Source: Neobacillus sp. YX16 (GTDB lineage Bacteria > Bacillota > Bacilli > Bacillales > Cytobacillaceae). From it: a stretch of 64,000 bases of DNA. The stretch spans positions 1,502,001 to 1,566,000 of the forward strand of contig NZ_CP126115.1 of assembly GCF_030123505.1 (NCBI RefSeq). Reading direction: 5' to 3'. Position 1 is the stretch's first letter. Every line of letters begins with the position of its first letter. The notes beneath the pieces are model-generated. The model worked only from the letters and a program-made list of their open reading frames with translations, searched no databases and had not been told where the DNA came from. The position numbers and the translations under genes are program-made. This document shows, in pieces, positions 9,011 to 18,015 of the stretch.

Positions 9011-10371
9011 TTGATATCATCCTCAGGATGCAAAATGGTTTGTTCCGTTAAAAAAACTGCAAAAGCCAGTGATAGCTTGCACGTGAGTTTATCGAATTCC
9101 TTTAGTTCTGGGTGGCTGAAAATGGATCTGCCTGGTTTGGAATTTGCTTCAAATAACCAAACATCACCATGTTTATCAATACCTAAATCAAATCCAACTT
9201 CGCCAATAATGCCTTCCATGTTGTTAGAGAGGCTGTTACTTAACAAAAGGGCAGCATGAACAAGCTTTTCTGTATAAAGTTGACATTCTTCCTGTTTAAA
9301 AAGTTCTGACAGTGTTTTGATTTCTCCTCCGCTCCGGGCATGGGTAGTTACGCTGCCTAGGCCAGCTAATTTTGCAGCCAATGCTGTAACATGCCATACA
9401 CCAGCATCGTCTTTATTACTGTGTATGCGAAAATCAATGGGGCGCTGCTCTTGTCTGAGGAGGTGAATTCCTTGCTGAACAAGCATTTTATCTAAACTAC
9501 AATTCGTGAAAACAGTTTGAAACAAGCCTTCTAAGGAAGAAAACTTTCGCAGGCGGTTCGAACCTTCATGATCTTGATAGCGGCAATAATATTCATCCTG
9601 GATTTTATCATAGAGGATTTGATGGACACCTAAACCAAGACTTCCATTTATTGGTTTTAGATAGATATGACCATATTTAGAAAGCATGTCTTCAATCACT
9701 GAAAAGGAAGTAAATGGATGGGTTTCTGGAAGATAGGCAGCCACTGATTTGTCCTGCTGTAATCTTTCATATATATCTAACTTACTAAAAAAACCTGGGT
9801 TATACCAAGGAATCAGATAGTCCTTTTGCAAGGTTTCCTTTACCTTTACTAATTTGGGATTTCTTTCACTTTTCCGGTTTGGAATCCGATCATATATAAC
9901 ATGAGGAAAGGGCACCTCCATACTTTGCCAATCGTTTTCATGATAAAAATAACCACTAATTGTCCCCATTTCCCAGTTAATATGCCGTTCTCCAAAAACA
10001 AATGGTATCGCTCCAACATTGGCTTTCACCGATAACAGTTTGGAGAAAAAGTTAGTTCTATTTCCAATCGGCCGGTGAGGGAATGGGGTGAAGCCTGCTG
10101 TAAATATTCCAACGAGTGGTCCAATATTGAGAACTTGCTGTTCGATAAATACATGCAATTTTATTGCAAAATCAGGAAAAAGTAAGAGTTTTTGAATCTC
10201 TTTGCTTATCACAATTCCATTATTTTCTTTTGGGTGAGGTCTGAAGTCAGCATCAATTGCTTTACACCCAAAGGCAATTTTATTTATTACATTATCTTTT
10301 AAGAGCTCTTGAGGACAGTAAACAACTAAATGGCTGTTTTCAGCAATCTCAATGGTATAACGTTTTCTCAT
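9004..10371 (-). CDS. yheD: YheD-type ATP-grasp protein, spore-coat associated (array gene 3)
   Basis: 455 aa, matching the length of B. subtilis YheD (453). An N-terminal domain (about residues 1-90, ending LNIGPLVGIFTAGF) is followed by the linker block VIYDRIPNRKSE and the ATP-grasp module, with LKPINGSLGLGV (about 215) and GEVGFDLGIDKHG...FEANSKPGR (about 405). The motif THARSGGE is the family's glycine loop. Start ATG 10371 has SD AAGGAAG and overlaps the upstream gene by 23 bases; a longer reading to 10419 has no SD. Symbol is by size and order (short gene, then this one, as yheC-yheD); the neighbouring duplicates make this tentative. Confidence 0.88.
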   Translation of the reverse strand: MRKRYTIEIAENSHLVVYCPQELLKDNVINKIAFGCKAIDADFRPHPKENNGIVISKEIQKLLLFPDFAIKLHVFIEQQVLNIGPLVGIFTAGFTPFPHRPIGNRTNFFSKLLSVKANVGAIPFVFGERHINWEMGTISGYFYHENDWQSMEVPFPHVIYDRIPNRKSERNPKLVKVKETLQKDYLIPWYNPGFFSKLDIYERLQQDKSVAAYLPETHPFTSFSVIEDMLSKYGHIYLKPINGSLGLGVHQILYDKIQDEYYCRYQDHEGSNRLRKFSSLEGLFQTVFTNCSLDKMLVQQGIHLLRQEQRPIDFRIHSNKDDAGVWHVTALAAKLAGLGSVTTHARSGGEIKTLSELFKQEECQLYTEKLVHAALLLSNSLSNNMEGIIGEVGFDLGIDKHGDVWLFEANSKPGRSIFSHPELKEFDKLTCKLSLAFAVFLTEQTILHPEDDIKW

Positions 10372-11455
10372 AGTAGCTCTTCCTTTCTTTATGATCTGAC
10401 TGTGATAGGTGTTTCCCATAAAGAAGAGGGGATAGGAATAAGGTTTCTTTTAAATCTGGCTGTGTTTGTAAGACTACCTTTCTTCCAGGCTTTGAATTTA
10501 CATCGAGAATCCAAAGGGCGCCATCCTTTGCCATTCCAATATCAATACCAATTTCAAATAACGGAAGAATTTCACTTTCGAGTACATGTGGAAGGTTTTG
10601 AGTTATAAAATTTAATTCTGATAAAATATAATCTTTGCTGGCTAAAGGGAGGGTAGAAGACCAGTCACGAAAGTCAACAGCTGAGCCTCCAGCACTTAAA
10701 TTTGAAATAATCCCTCCAGTATTTCCTTGGCGAATAGCCTTTCCGCGTTCAACCCAGAACCCTTGTTCATCTTTTTGAAGTAAAATTCTAATATCAAATG
10801 GCTGTGAAGCAGCATTAGATAATTCAAGATAGGGCTGAAGAAGGTATGGCCGGAAGTTTATTAAGGGTTGGAGCCATTGAAATAACTTTTTCTCATTAGG
10901 AAAAATCCTCGAGATAATTTTCTTGTTTTTTTCGGTTTTGACATGGATGGTTTTATCGTTTTTCTTTAAATAATAGATACCATAACCTTGAGAACCATTT
11001 ATTGGTTTAATAATGATTTTTCTCTGTTTTTGTAAGGCGTTTCCTACTTGCGAGCAATCTTTAATAGGCTGTGAGTGAGGCAAATAAGGAAATAATCGAG
11101 AATTGCGTAAGGTATCATATAATTCTAATTTATTAGGAAGCCCAAATCCTAAAAAAGTAATATCCTCTTTGCTTTTTAACCAGGACACAATAGGGATACA
11201 TTGCTTTGAATGTTCGTCATCACCGTAAAAACAACGGTCATAGATGATAGAAGGGATGGGAAATTCATCTTCTACCCAACATTGTTTTACTGTATCAAAT
11301 CTTCTCCCTAAAACCAGTGTGGTACGAGGATTAATAGCAGAAGGAAGAAAATGGTAACATTCCATGCCGCAGGAATGACCGCGGGCAGCAATTTCGTTTA
11401 TATAGGCTGCTTCACTTTCTAAATTTAAGGTCATAATTCCAAAGGTAGTACTCAT
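10349..11455 (-). CDS. yheC: YheC-type ATP-grasp protein, spore-coat associated (array gene 2)
   Basis: 368 aa, close to B. subtilis YheC (363). Short N-terminal domain (FGIMTLNLESEAAYINE; SIIYDRCFYGDDE), then ATP-grasp with IKPINGSQGYGIYYL (about residue 150) and FEIGIDIGMAKDG...LDVNSKPGRK (about 320). The usual metal-binding Glu before VNSKP is Asp here. The glycine loop is SNLSAGG. The start ATG follows the upstream stop without a gap (TAGATG), with SD GGAGG inside the previous gene. The end overlaps array gene 3. The order short-then-long agrees with yheC-yheD. Confidence 0.88.
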   Translation of the reverse strand: MSTTFGIMTLNLESEAAYINEIAARGHSCGMECYHFLPSAINPRTTLVLGRRFDTVKQCWVEDEFPIPSIIYDRCFYGDDEHSKQCIPIVSWLKSKEDITFLGFGLPNKLELYDTLRNSRLFPYLPHSQPIKDCSQVGNALQKQRKIIIKPINGSQGYGIYYLKKNDKTIHVKTEKNKKIISRIFPNEKKLFQWLQPLINFRPYLLQPYLELSNAASQPFDIRILLQKDEQGFWVERGKAIRQGNTGGIISNLSAGGSAVDFRDWSSTLPLASKDYILSELNFITQNLPHVLESEILPLFEIGIDIGMAKDGALWILDVNSKPGRKVVLQTQPDLKETLFLSPLLYGKHLSQSDHKERKSYYEKTLYH

Positions 11456-12817
11456 CTATAAATCCTCCATTTCTGAGGTTGTATCCAAAGCTAGCATGGT
11501 GCAAAACTGAATAATTGCTTTGGCAGATGGTCTTATTTTCATTTGACCATCTTCAAAGTTTTTCGATGGCTTTGAATTGACTTCAATTAGCCAGGGGTTG
11601 CCTTCTTGGTCAATACCAATATCGATTCCAAGTTCTCCAGTAATTCCAGACGACTTCCTTTCAATAATTATTGCTGTTTCAATGGCTAATTCTTTCATTT
11701 CTGTGATTAACACCTTTGCATCATTTATACTCATGCTATCTTTTAATGCATTTATGGGAGTCAATATTTCTCCGCCTCTGGCAAGATTGGAAACAAACTC
11801 ATCCTCTGCTGATATTCGGGCAACCAGCGAGGTAGCCTTCCAGGTGTTTTGTTGATTCTTATGACACAATACTCTAAAGTCCATCCCTCTATTTTGATAG
11901 GTAAGAAGGGGGATTCCCTGCTGAATAATGTAGATTCTGTTGTTCAATAATGGTTTAATATGCTGATATATCTCTTCAAAGGATAATAGGATTTGCTTAT
12001 TTGCTGGGTGCAATTTAACTGAGGAGTCCAATATCAAATGGGTATTCTCTTTTTTTAGTTTGAATATGTTTCTCCCTTGACTTCCATGTACAGGTTTAAT
12101 AAAAACAGTCTCATACTTATTTGCAAATGCAGCTAAGTGTTCCTTAGTGAACAGATTAGTCTCAGGTATATAGGAATGAAGATGATTTTCATGGATTATG
12201 TGCTCATGAACCTCCCATTTTGAAAGAAAGCGATCATTAAAAATAGGAATGCTTAACTCCGTAAGCCTTTGACGAAATAAATGATATTCCTTTCCAAATT
12301 CAATTTTTCGAGAATGAATACGATTATAAATGACATCAGGAAGAGGGAGTACTGCAGACTTCCATTTCCCATCATCGAAATAATAACCCTGAACCGAAAA
12401 TTCTGGATATGAAAATACATATAAGAAACCGCCATTCTCCGTTAAACCATGATGAAGTTCTTCACAAAAGCTATGGATTGAACGGAAATAGGGTTCTTCA
12501 TTTCCATTATTCTTAAAGTCCGTTACCAGTCCAATGACTGGACCCAAATACAGTGAATGGATTTCTTCTTTATAAATGGATTGAAATTTGTAAAGTTGAA
12601 TCGGTAAACAAAAAAGTTGAAATAGATTTTCAGGGAAATGAATCTCGTTAGGAGACATCTCAACCGTTCTTATTTTTACTTTCACCATTTTCTTTCCTAT
12701 AGAAATCTTGATTTCATTTGTTTCAAGCTGTAACTGTATAAAAAGTTTTGAGGACATCTGAACAAAATGCTCTGTCCTGTTAACTGATTTCATAGGAACA
12801 ATTGTGATTAAGGGCAT
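11456..12817 (-). CDS. YheD-type ATP-grasp protein, spore-coat associated (array gene 1)
   Basis: 453 aa with the YheD architecture: an N-terminal domain of about 95 residues ending LYLGPVIGLVTDF, linker VIYNRIHSRKIE, then ATP-grasp with IKPVHGSQGRNIF (about 240) and GELGIDIGIDQEG...IEVNSKP (about 395). The glycine loop is SNLARGGE. ATG 12817 follows GAGGAG by five bases; GTG 12823 is an alternative. It is the first gene of a four-gene unit, and a sigma-K-like promoter lies about 55-85 bases upstream. This and array gene 4 look like the added copies when compared with the two-gene B. subtilis locus. Confidence 0.88.
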   Translation of the reverse strand: MPLITIVPMKSVNRTEHFVQMSSKLFIQLQLETNEIKISIGKKMVKVKIRTVEMSPNEIHFPENLFQLFCLPIQLYKFQSIYKEEIHSLYLGPVIGLVTDFKNNGNEEPYFRSIHSFCEELHHGLTENGGFLYVFSYPEFSVQGYYFDDGKWKSAVLPLPDVIYNRIHSRKIEFGKEYHLFRQRLTELSIPIFNDRFLSKWEVHEHIIHENHLHSYIPETNLFTKEHLAAFANKYETVFIKPVHGSQGRNIFKLKKENTHLILDSSVKLHPANKQILLSFEEIYQHIKPLLNNRIYIIQQGIPLLTYQNRGMDFRVLCHKNQQNTWKATSLVARISAEDEFVSNLARGGEILTPINALKDSMSINDAKVLITEMKELAIETAIIIERKSSGITGELGIDIGIDQEGNPWLIEVNSKPSKNFEDGQMKIRPSAKAIIQFCTMLALDTTSEMEDL

Positions 12818-12872
12818 AGTCACTCCTCATTTAACGGCGAATATGTTTTTAAATAGGCATTCTTTGATATAG

Positions 12873-12900
12873 TATCGTATGTTACCGCCCAATAGATGGT
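12873..12900 (-). promoter_or_regulatory. Candidate sigma-K (or sigma-E) promoter of the YheC/D array
   Basis: Read on the minus strand: AC, 17 bases, CATACGATA. This fits the sigma-K pattern AC-N16/17-CATANNNTA; CATACGAT also matches seven of eight bases of the sigma-E -10 box. It lies about 55 bases before the first array gene. The match is short, so it is suggestive, supported mainly by the known mother-cell expression of the family. Confidence 0.5.
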
Positions 12901-12993
12901 GATACATAATTGCAGCCTAGTTGAACATCCTCGCATTTACAAACATAGTTTGTTATAGTTATTAGGATTATTTTCTTAAGAGGAGTGGAATCA

Positions 12994-13341
12994 ATGTCCG
13001 TTAATTTATACGATGCAGCTTATGCTTTAGAAAAAGCGATTCGTCAAAGTGATGAATACAAACACTTACAGCAAATGTATAATGAAGTAAATGCTGATCC
13101 AACAGCAAAAAATATGTTTGATAACTTCCGCCAAATTCAAATGAATTTACAACAAAAACAAATGATGGGGCAGGAAATATCAGAACAAGAGGTCCAGCAC
13201 GCTCAATCAACGGTAGCTCTTGTCCAGCAAAATGAAAAAATATCTCGACTTATGCAGGCTGAACAGCGGATGAGCATGATTATTGGTGAGTTAAACCAAG
13301 TTATTATGAAGCCGCTTGAGGAACTTTACGGAAATTTATAA
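12994..13341 (+). CDS. yheA: YlbF/YmcA family protein YheA
   Basis: 115-aa, almost wholly helical protein of the YlbF/YmcA (DUF964) family. Features are an N-terminal helix (YDAAYALEKAIRQSDEYKHLQQMY), the block ADPTAKNMFDNFRQIQ, and Q-rich coiled-coil stretches. The relatives YlbF, YmcA and YaaT form a complex affecting RNase Y and development, but YheA itself has no firm role. ATG 12994 has SD AGGAG nine bases upstream. It is divergent from the YheC/D array and ends in its own terminator. Confidence 0.92.
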   Translation: MSVNLYDAAYALEKAIRQSDEYKHLQQMYNEVNADPTAKNMFDNFRQIQMNLQQKQMMGQEISEQEVQHAQSTVALVQQNEKISRLMQAEQRMSMIIGELNQVIMKPLEELYGNL

Positions 13342-13353
13342 TAGGGTGAAAAA

Positions 13354-13380
13354 GCTTCCGATTATTTCGGAAGTTTTTTC
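13354..13380 (+). terminator. Terminator of yheA
   Basis: Hairpin with stem CTTCCGA / TCGGAAG, a short loop and six T, starting 13 bases after the yheA stop. Confidence 0.85.
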
Positions 13381-13467
13381 TTTTCTAATCAGCCCTTGTT
13401 CTATCTTTGGGTGAAAAATCATAAAAGTGTTATAAGGGTAACTTCACCAAGAACAGGGGGCAGCATA

Positions 13468-14337
13468 ATGATTTATCGTTTGCTTGCATTAAATATTGAT
13501 GGAACTCTCTTACAGAGCAATGGAAAAATCCATAAGTCAACAAAGGAAGCCATTGAGTATGTTCAGCAAAAGGGAATTTATGTAACGCTAATGACATCTA
13601 GGAGTTTTCCCTCAGCCAAGAAGGTGGCAAGGGCATTAAAAATAAAGAACCCGCTAATCACTCATCAAGGTGCCTATATTGCAAACATTCAAGATAAACA
13701 AAATCTTGTCCAAAGAATACACGAAAATATCACCTATGATACAGTCCGTTTCCTAGAGGGGATGCCTTGTCAAATTAGGCTGGTACATGAACAATATTCG
13801 TTAGCAAATAGGTTGAAGTTAAACAATAATTTGTTAGCTAAAACTGTGTTTACATCAGGAGATCCAGTATTTTATTCACAGCAATTTGTTTCATCTCTTA
13901 GTGAATACTTACATGATCAACCGGTTACTCCACCGAAAATAGAGGTTTATTTTGAAGAGGAAAGTGATCTTCAGGATGCAAAAAAGGCAATCGAAAAGAT
14001 GTTTACAGAAATTGAGACGATACAACTTGACACCTTGCGATTAGATATTGTCCCTGCGGGTGTTTCAAAGTTAAGTGGTCTTGCCTTCCTTGGGAGTCAT
14101 CTTGGGATTCAGTTAAAAGAAATGGTTGTCATTGGAGAAGGATTAGATGATATTCCAGCCATTGAGGCTGCTGGATTAGGCGTGGCTATGTGGAACGCCG
14201 AATTTGAGGTGAAAAGAGCAGCTAACTGGGTAACCAGATCAAAAAATGAGCACGGAGTTGCATATATGGTTAAAGAACACTTTAGAAAGCAGCAGCCAAT
14301 TGAGTTTTTAAGGAAAATGAATATTATTAAAAATTAA
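13468..14337 (+). CDS. yhaX: HAD-superfamily (Cof-type) protein YhaX with altered catalytic motifs
   Basis: 289 aa, same length as B. subtilis YhaX (288) and in the same place. The fold is a Cof-type HAD phosphatase with a C2 cap, but motif I reads LNIDGTLL where active enzymes have DxDGT, so the nucleophilic Asp is Asn. Motif IV reads GEGLDDIPAI instead of GDxxND, so the first Asp is Glu. Motif II (TSRS) and a downstream Lys remain. It is therefore probably not an ordinary phosphatase. ATG 13468 follows AGGGGG by seven bases; the reading from 13396 lacks an SD. A single-gene unit with its own terminator. Confidence 0.9.
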   Translation: MIYRLLALNIDGTLLQSNGKIHKSTKEAIEYVQQKGIYVTLMTSRSFPSAKKVARALKIKNPLITHQGAYIANIQDKQNLVQRIHENITYDTVRFLEGMPCQIRLVHEQYSLANRLKLNNNLLAKTVFTSGDPVFYSQQFVSSLSEYLHDQPVTPPKIEVYFEEESDLQDAKKAIEKMFTEIETIQLDTLRLDIVPAGVSKLSGLAFLGSHLGIQLKEMVVIGEGLDDIPAIEAAGLGVAMWNAEFEVKRAANWVTRSKNEHGVAYMVKEHFRKQQPIEFLRKMNIIKN

Positions 14338-14343
14338 TTTAGC

Positions 14344-14376
14344 AGACATCATCGGAACGCACGGTGATGTCTTTTT
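14344..14376 (+). terminator. Terminator of yhaX
   Basis: Stem AGACATCA / TGATGTCT with extra pairing in the loop (CG/CG), followed by five T. Confidence 0.82.
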
Positions 14377-14450
14377 ACAGTTGTGAATGATTTCCATTAT
14401 ATTGACCTTATATTATTGATTATGTAAACTTAAAGGAGTTTTTCAATAAT

Positions 14451-14572
14451 GTCTAGCTGCAGCGCCTAGGGGCTCTGGGTCATAAGCCAATCCGTCAAGA
14501 AGGTTAAAGAACAACCTTCTCGCCGGCTCGTCTTATGCCTGTCGCCCCTGGACAAGGCGCTTCCGCTTTTCT
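14451..14572. repeat. Dispersed hairpin repeat, family A, copy 2
   Basis: 122-bp copy with the same ends and central hairpin as copies 1 and 3. It lacks about 26 bases (a segment containing TGAACT and a T-rich tract) present in the other two just before the right end. It ends 18 bases before the hemZ start, so it lies within the hemZ promoter or leader region. Confidence 0.88.
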
Positions 14573-14590
14573 ATAAAAAAGGTGATTTTT

Positions 14591-16102
14591 ATGCGAATTA
14601 GTATTATTGGTTTAGAAGATGAACGATTTAATCGGATGCTGCAGCTAATCGGAAATTTATTTTTTGAAGAAACAGAGATTTTGAAAGTTAAAGATGAAGC
14701 TGCTGATTTAATAATAATTTTTACTTTAGCTGAAAACGACTCTATTAAGGTATCTGCTGATATGATAGATCAAGCAGGAAATTCTATTACGGAAAGCTAC
14801 GAAAAAGAATTCCTTCAGTCACATTCAGAAAAGGAAAAATTTAAGCAGATAAAAAATGCAGTTGCTCATGTTTATTTAGTCCTTTTACAGAATTGGACAG
14901 GAATTACCCAAAAGTGGGGAATCTTAACCGGAATCAGACCCACAAAGCTATTACACCGTAAAGTTCAAGAGGGAATTCCTCTAGAAATTGCTCACCAGCA
15001 ATTAAAAGATGATTACCTTATTTCAGACGAAAAGATAAATCTCATGCAGCAAATCGTCGACAGACAACTAGCCATTGTTCCGGATCTCTATTCACTTCAA
15101 AAGGAAGTTAGCATTTATATTGGTATTCCTTTTTGTCCGACAAAATGTGCCTACTGCACATTCCCGGCATATGCAATAAATGGTCGACAAGGATCAGTTG
15201 ATTCGTTCTTAGGCGGGCTGCATTATGAAATAAAGAAAATTGGGGAATGGCTGAAGGAAAAGGGTGTAAGGATTACCACCGTTTACTATGGAGGTGGAAC
15301 CCCAACTAGTATTACAGCTGAAGAAATGGATATGCTTTACGAGGAAATGTATGATTCATTCCCAGAGGTTGAAAAGATACGTGAGATCACAGTCGAAGCC
15401 GGTCGTCCCGATACGATTACTCCTGAAAAGTTAGAGGTATTAAAGAAATGGAAAATCGACCGGATTAGTATTAATCCTCAATCCTATACACAGGAAACTT
15501 TAAAAGCAATTGGGCGCCATCACACGGTTACTGAAACAATCGATAAATATCATTTAGCAAGAGAAATGGGCATGAATAATATAAACATGGACCTCATTAT
15601 TGGTCTTCCAGGGGAAGGGATACCTGAATTTACACATTCCCTTGCTGAAACGGAAAAGTTAATGCCGGAATCCTTAACTGTTCATACATTATCCTTTAAG
15701 CGTGCCTCAGAAATGACGAAAAACAAGGATAAATACAAAGTGGCAGGTCGGGAAGAAGTAGAACAAATGATGAATCTAGCAACTGAGTGGACAGACAGTC
15801 ACGGCTATGTTCCCTATTATCTCTACCGTCAAAAAAACATTCTGGGTAATCTTGAAAATGTCGGTTATGCATTTCCAAATCAAGAAAGCATTTATAATAT
15901 CATGATTATGGAAGAGCAGCAGACCATAATTGGGCTTGGATGCGGAGCAGCGAGTAAATTTATTGACCTGCAGACAGGAAAGATCACCCAGTTCGCTAAT
16001 CCGAAGGATCCAAAAACATATAATGAAAGCTTTGAAGCTTACACAGAAGAAAAAATAAAAATATTAGATGAAATATTCTCTGAAAAAGGATCTCTTGCTT
16101 AA
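14591..16102 (+). CDS. hemZ: HemZ, coproporphyrinogen III oxidase-like radical SAM protein
   Basis: 503-aa radical SAM protein of the HemN/HemZ family, linked to oxygen-independent haem synthesis. The cluster-binding motif CPTKCAYC is at about residue 180, preceded by a long N-terminal region typical of HemZ (B. subtilis 501 aa). Other blocks are YYGGGTPTS and DLIIGLPGEG. The C-terminal HemN-type domain contains YYLYRQKN and NVGYA. ATG 14591 follows AAGGTGA; a GTG at 14582 is inside the SD. A family-A repeat lies directly upstream. Confidence 0.94.
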   Translation: MRISIIGLEDERFNRMLQLIGNLFFEETEILKVKDEAADLIIIFTLAENDSIKVSADMIDQAGNSITESYEKEFLQSHSEKEKFKQIKNAVAHVYLVLLQNWTGITQKWGILTGIRPTKLLHRKVQEGIPLEIAHQQLKDDYLISDEKINLMQQIVDRQLAIVPDLYSLQKEVSIYIGIPFCPTKCAYCTFPAYAINGRQGSVDSFLGGLHYEIKKIGEWLKEKGVRITTVYYGGGTPTSITAEEMDMLYEEMYDSFPEVEKIREITVEAGRPDTITPEKLEVLKKWKIDRISINPQSYTQETLKAIGRHHTVTETIDKYHLAREMGMNNINMDLIIGLPGEGIPEFTHSLAETEKLMPESLTVHTLSFKRASEMTKNKDKYKVAGREEVEQMMNLATEWTDSHGYVPYYLYRQKNILGNLENVGYAFPNQESIYNIMIMEEQQTIIGLGCGAASKFIDLQTGKITQFANPKDPKTYNESFEAYTEEKIKILDEIFSEKGSLA

Positions 16103-16201
16103 TAGGCAGGAGATTTTTTTATGGAAATCTTGTTCTTAATAGAGGAAAAGTCATAATTATGGAGAATATTTTATAGGAAAACAGTCATAGAATACTATGA
16201 A

Positions 16202-16216
16202 TTGAAAACGCTTTCG
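16202..16216 (+). promoter_or_regulatory. Catabolite-responsive element (CcpA site) before the acyl-CoA synthetase
   Basis: TTGAAAACGCTTTCG matches the cre consensus WTGNAANCGNWNNCW at 14 of 15 positions, the last base being the exception. It is centred about 28 bases before the ATG, a position where CcpA would block transcription when preferred sugars are present. Repression of fatty-acid activation by sugar fits. Confidence 0.7.
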
Positions 16217-16236
16217 GTTATGGAGGGGATTTAGTA

Positions 16237-17853
16237 ATGATGCAAACGCCATTAACAATGACACAGATGATTGAAAGAGCAGAAAAGTATTTTCCAAAGA
16301 AGCAGGTAGTTTCGAGAACAGCAAGTGGTATACATCGTTTTACGTACAAACAAATCGGTGAAAGAACTAGAAGACTAGGAGATAGTCTTAAAAAACTTGG
16401 AGTAGAAAAAGGCGATAGAGTAGGAACGCTTGCATGGAACCATCATCGCCATCTAGAGGCCTATTTTGCGATACCGTGTATCGGAGCCGTTCTTCATACG
16501 ATTAACATTCGTCTTTCTCCACATCATATTTCCTACATTATTAATCATGCAGAAGATAGTGTCCTCTTAGTAGACCCAGACATCATTCCATTACTTGAAA
16601 AATGTGCATCAGAGCTAAAAAGCGTGAAGGCTTATGTGATTATGACAGACGACAAGGAACTTCCTGAAACCACCCTTTCTCCAATTTACCATTATGAAGA
16701 TCTGTTAGCAGAAGCTAATCCCAATTTTAACTATCCTGAAGATATCGAAGAAAATGATCCAGCAGGTATGTGTTATACTTCTGCAACCACAGGAAATCCA
16801 AAAGGAGTCGTATACTCGCATAGAGGGATATTTCTTCATAGTATGGCATTAGGGCTTGCCGATAGTGCGGCTATCAGTGAAAAAGACATTGCATTGCCAG
16901 TAGTGCCAATGTTCCATGCCAATGCTTGGGGAATGCCATTTGCTGCTGTATGGTTTGGGACATCCTTAGTCCTGCCAGGACCATATTTTACTCCGAAACT
17001 ACTTGCAGAACTAATTGAAAGTGAAAAAGTTACCATCACGGCAGGTGTTCCAACCATTTGGCTAGGGTTGTTAAAAGAACTTGATGAGGGCTCTTACGAC
17101 CTTAGTAGTTTAAGAGGAGTACTTTGCGGCGGTTCAGCAGCTCCAAAAGGAATGATTAAGGCATTTGAACAACGCCACAAAGTGCCTTTCTTACATGCAT
17201 ATGGAATGACTGAAACAAGTCCGTTGGTGGTTATTTCCACCCTAAAAAGCTATCAAGAGAATTTAGATTATGAGGAAAGACTAGAAATAAGAGCGAAACA
17301 AGGAGTTCTTGTTCCGGGCTTAAGCATAAAAGTTGTTGGCAAGGATGGAGAAGTAGCTTGGGATGGTCAGGAAATGGGAGAATTATGCATCAAGGGGCCC
17401 TGGATTGCCTCTGAGTATTATAAGGATGAGAGAACACTAGATGCCTTCCGTGACGGCTGGCTGCACACTGGAGATGTGGTTACGATCGATGAGGAAGGGT
17501 TTGTGAAAATTGTCGATCGGACAAAGGATTTAATAAAGAGCGGCGGTGAATGGATTTCTTCCGTTGATTTGGAAAATGCTTTAATGGCCCATGAATCGGT
17601 GTTTGAAGCGGCAGTTGTTGCTGTCCCGCACGAACAATGGCAGGAAAGACCTGTTGCTTGTGTGGTTTTAAAAGATGCATTTAAAGATAAGGTGATGAAA
17701 GAAGAGTTAATTGAATTTTTAACACCACAGTTTGCTAAGTGGTGGTTACCGGATGAAATCTTGTTCTTAGAGGAAATTCCGAAGACCTCTGTAGGGAAGT
17801 TTCTAAAGATGACTCTAAGAGAGCAGGTACAAAAGGAAGTACTTAGGAAGTAA
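16237..17853 (+). CDS. AlkK-like medium/long-chain acyl-CoA synthetase
   Basis: 538-aa AMP-forming ligase that activates fatty acids as acyl-AMP and then acyl-CoA. The phosphate-binding loop reads YTSATTGNPKG (about residue 180), with Ala where most family members have Gly. Also visible are the A5 block YGMTETSP (about 325), the A7 block GWLHTGD (about 405) and A8/A10 Lys residues (DRTKDLIKSGGEWIS; PKTSVGKFLK). The sequence is closest in style to the AlkK/FadD3-like branch. SD GGAGGGG is clear. The gene stands alone between hemZ and yhaR, has a cre site upstream and a terminator downstream; chain-length preference cannot be read from sequence. Confidence 0.88.
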   Translation: MMQTPLTMTQMIERAEKYFPKKQVVSRTASGIHRFTYKQIGERTRRLGDSLKKLGVEKGDRVGTLAWNHHRHLEAYFAIPCIGAVLHTINIRLSPHHISYIINHAEDSVLLVDPDIIPLLEKCASELKSVKAYVIMTDDKELPETTLSPIYHYEDLLAEANPNFNYPEDIEENDPAGMCYTSATTGNPKGVVYSHRGIFLHSMALGLADSAAISEKDIALPVVPMFHANAWGMPFAAVWFGTSLVLPGPYFTPKLLAELIESEKVTITAGVPTIWLGLLKELDEGSYDLSSLRGVLCGGSAAPKGMIKAFEQRHKVPFLHAYGMTETSPLVVISTLKSYQENLDYEERLEIRAKQGVLVPGLSIKVVGKDGEVAWDGQEMGELCIKGPWIASEYYKDERTLDAFRDGWLHTGDVVTIDEEGFVKIVDRTKDLIKSGGEWISSVDLENALMAHESVFEAAVVAVPHEQWQERPVACVVLKDAFKDKVMKEELIEFLTPQFAKWWLPDEILFLEEIPKTSVGKFLKMTLREQVQKEVLRK

Positions 17854-17859
17854 GTTTGT

Positions 17860-17892
17860 AAAAGGACAAAGAGGCTGCTCTTTGCCCTTTTT
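17860..17892 (+). terminator. Terminator of the acyl-CoA synthetase gene
   Basis: Stem AAAGGaCAAAGAG / CTCTTTGcCCTTT with one mismatch, followed by T-rich sequence, a few bases after the stop. Confidence 0.75.
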
Positions 17893-18015
17893 GCCGTAAC
17901 AAATAGTTTTAGTAAATAGAGGTAGTGAAAATTCCATATATTATGAAAATTTATTTTTTATCGTACCAATTCAAGCTATAATAGAAATGAATAAAGTAAA
18001 TGGGAGGGGTTTGGG

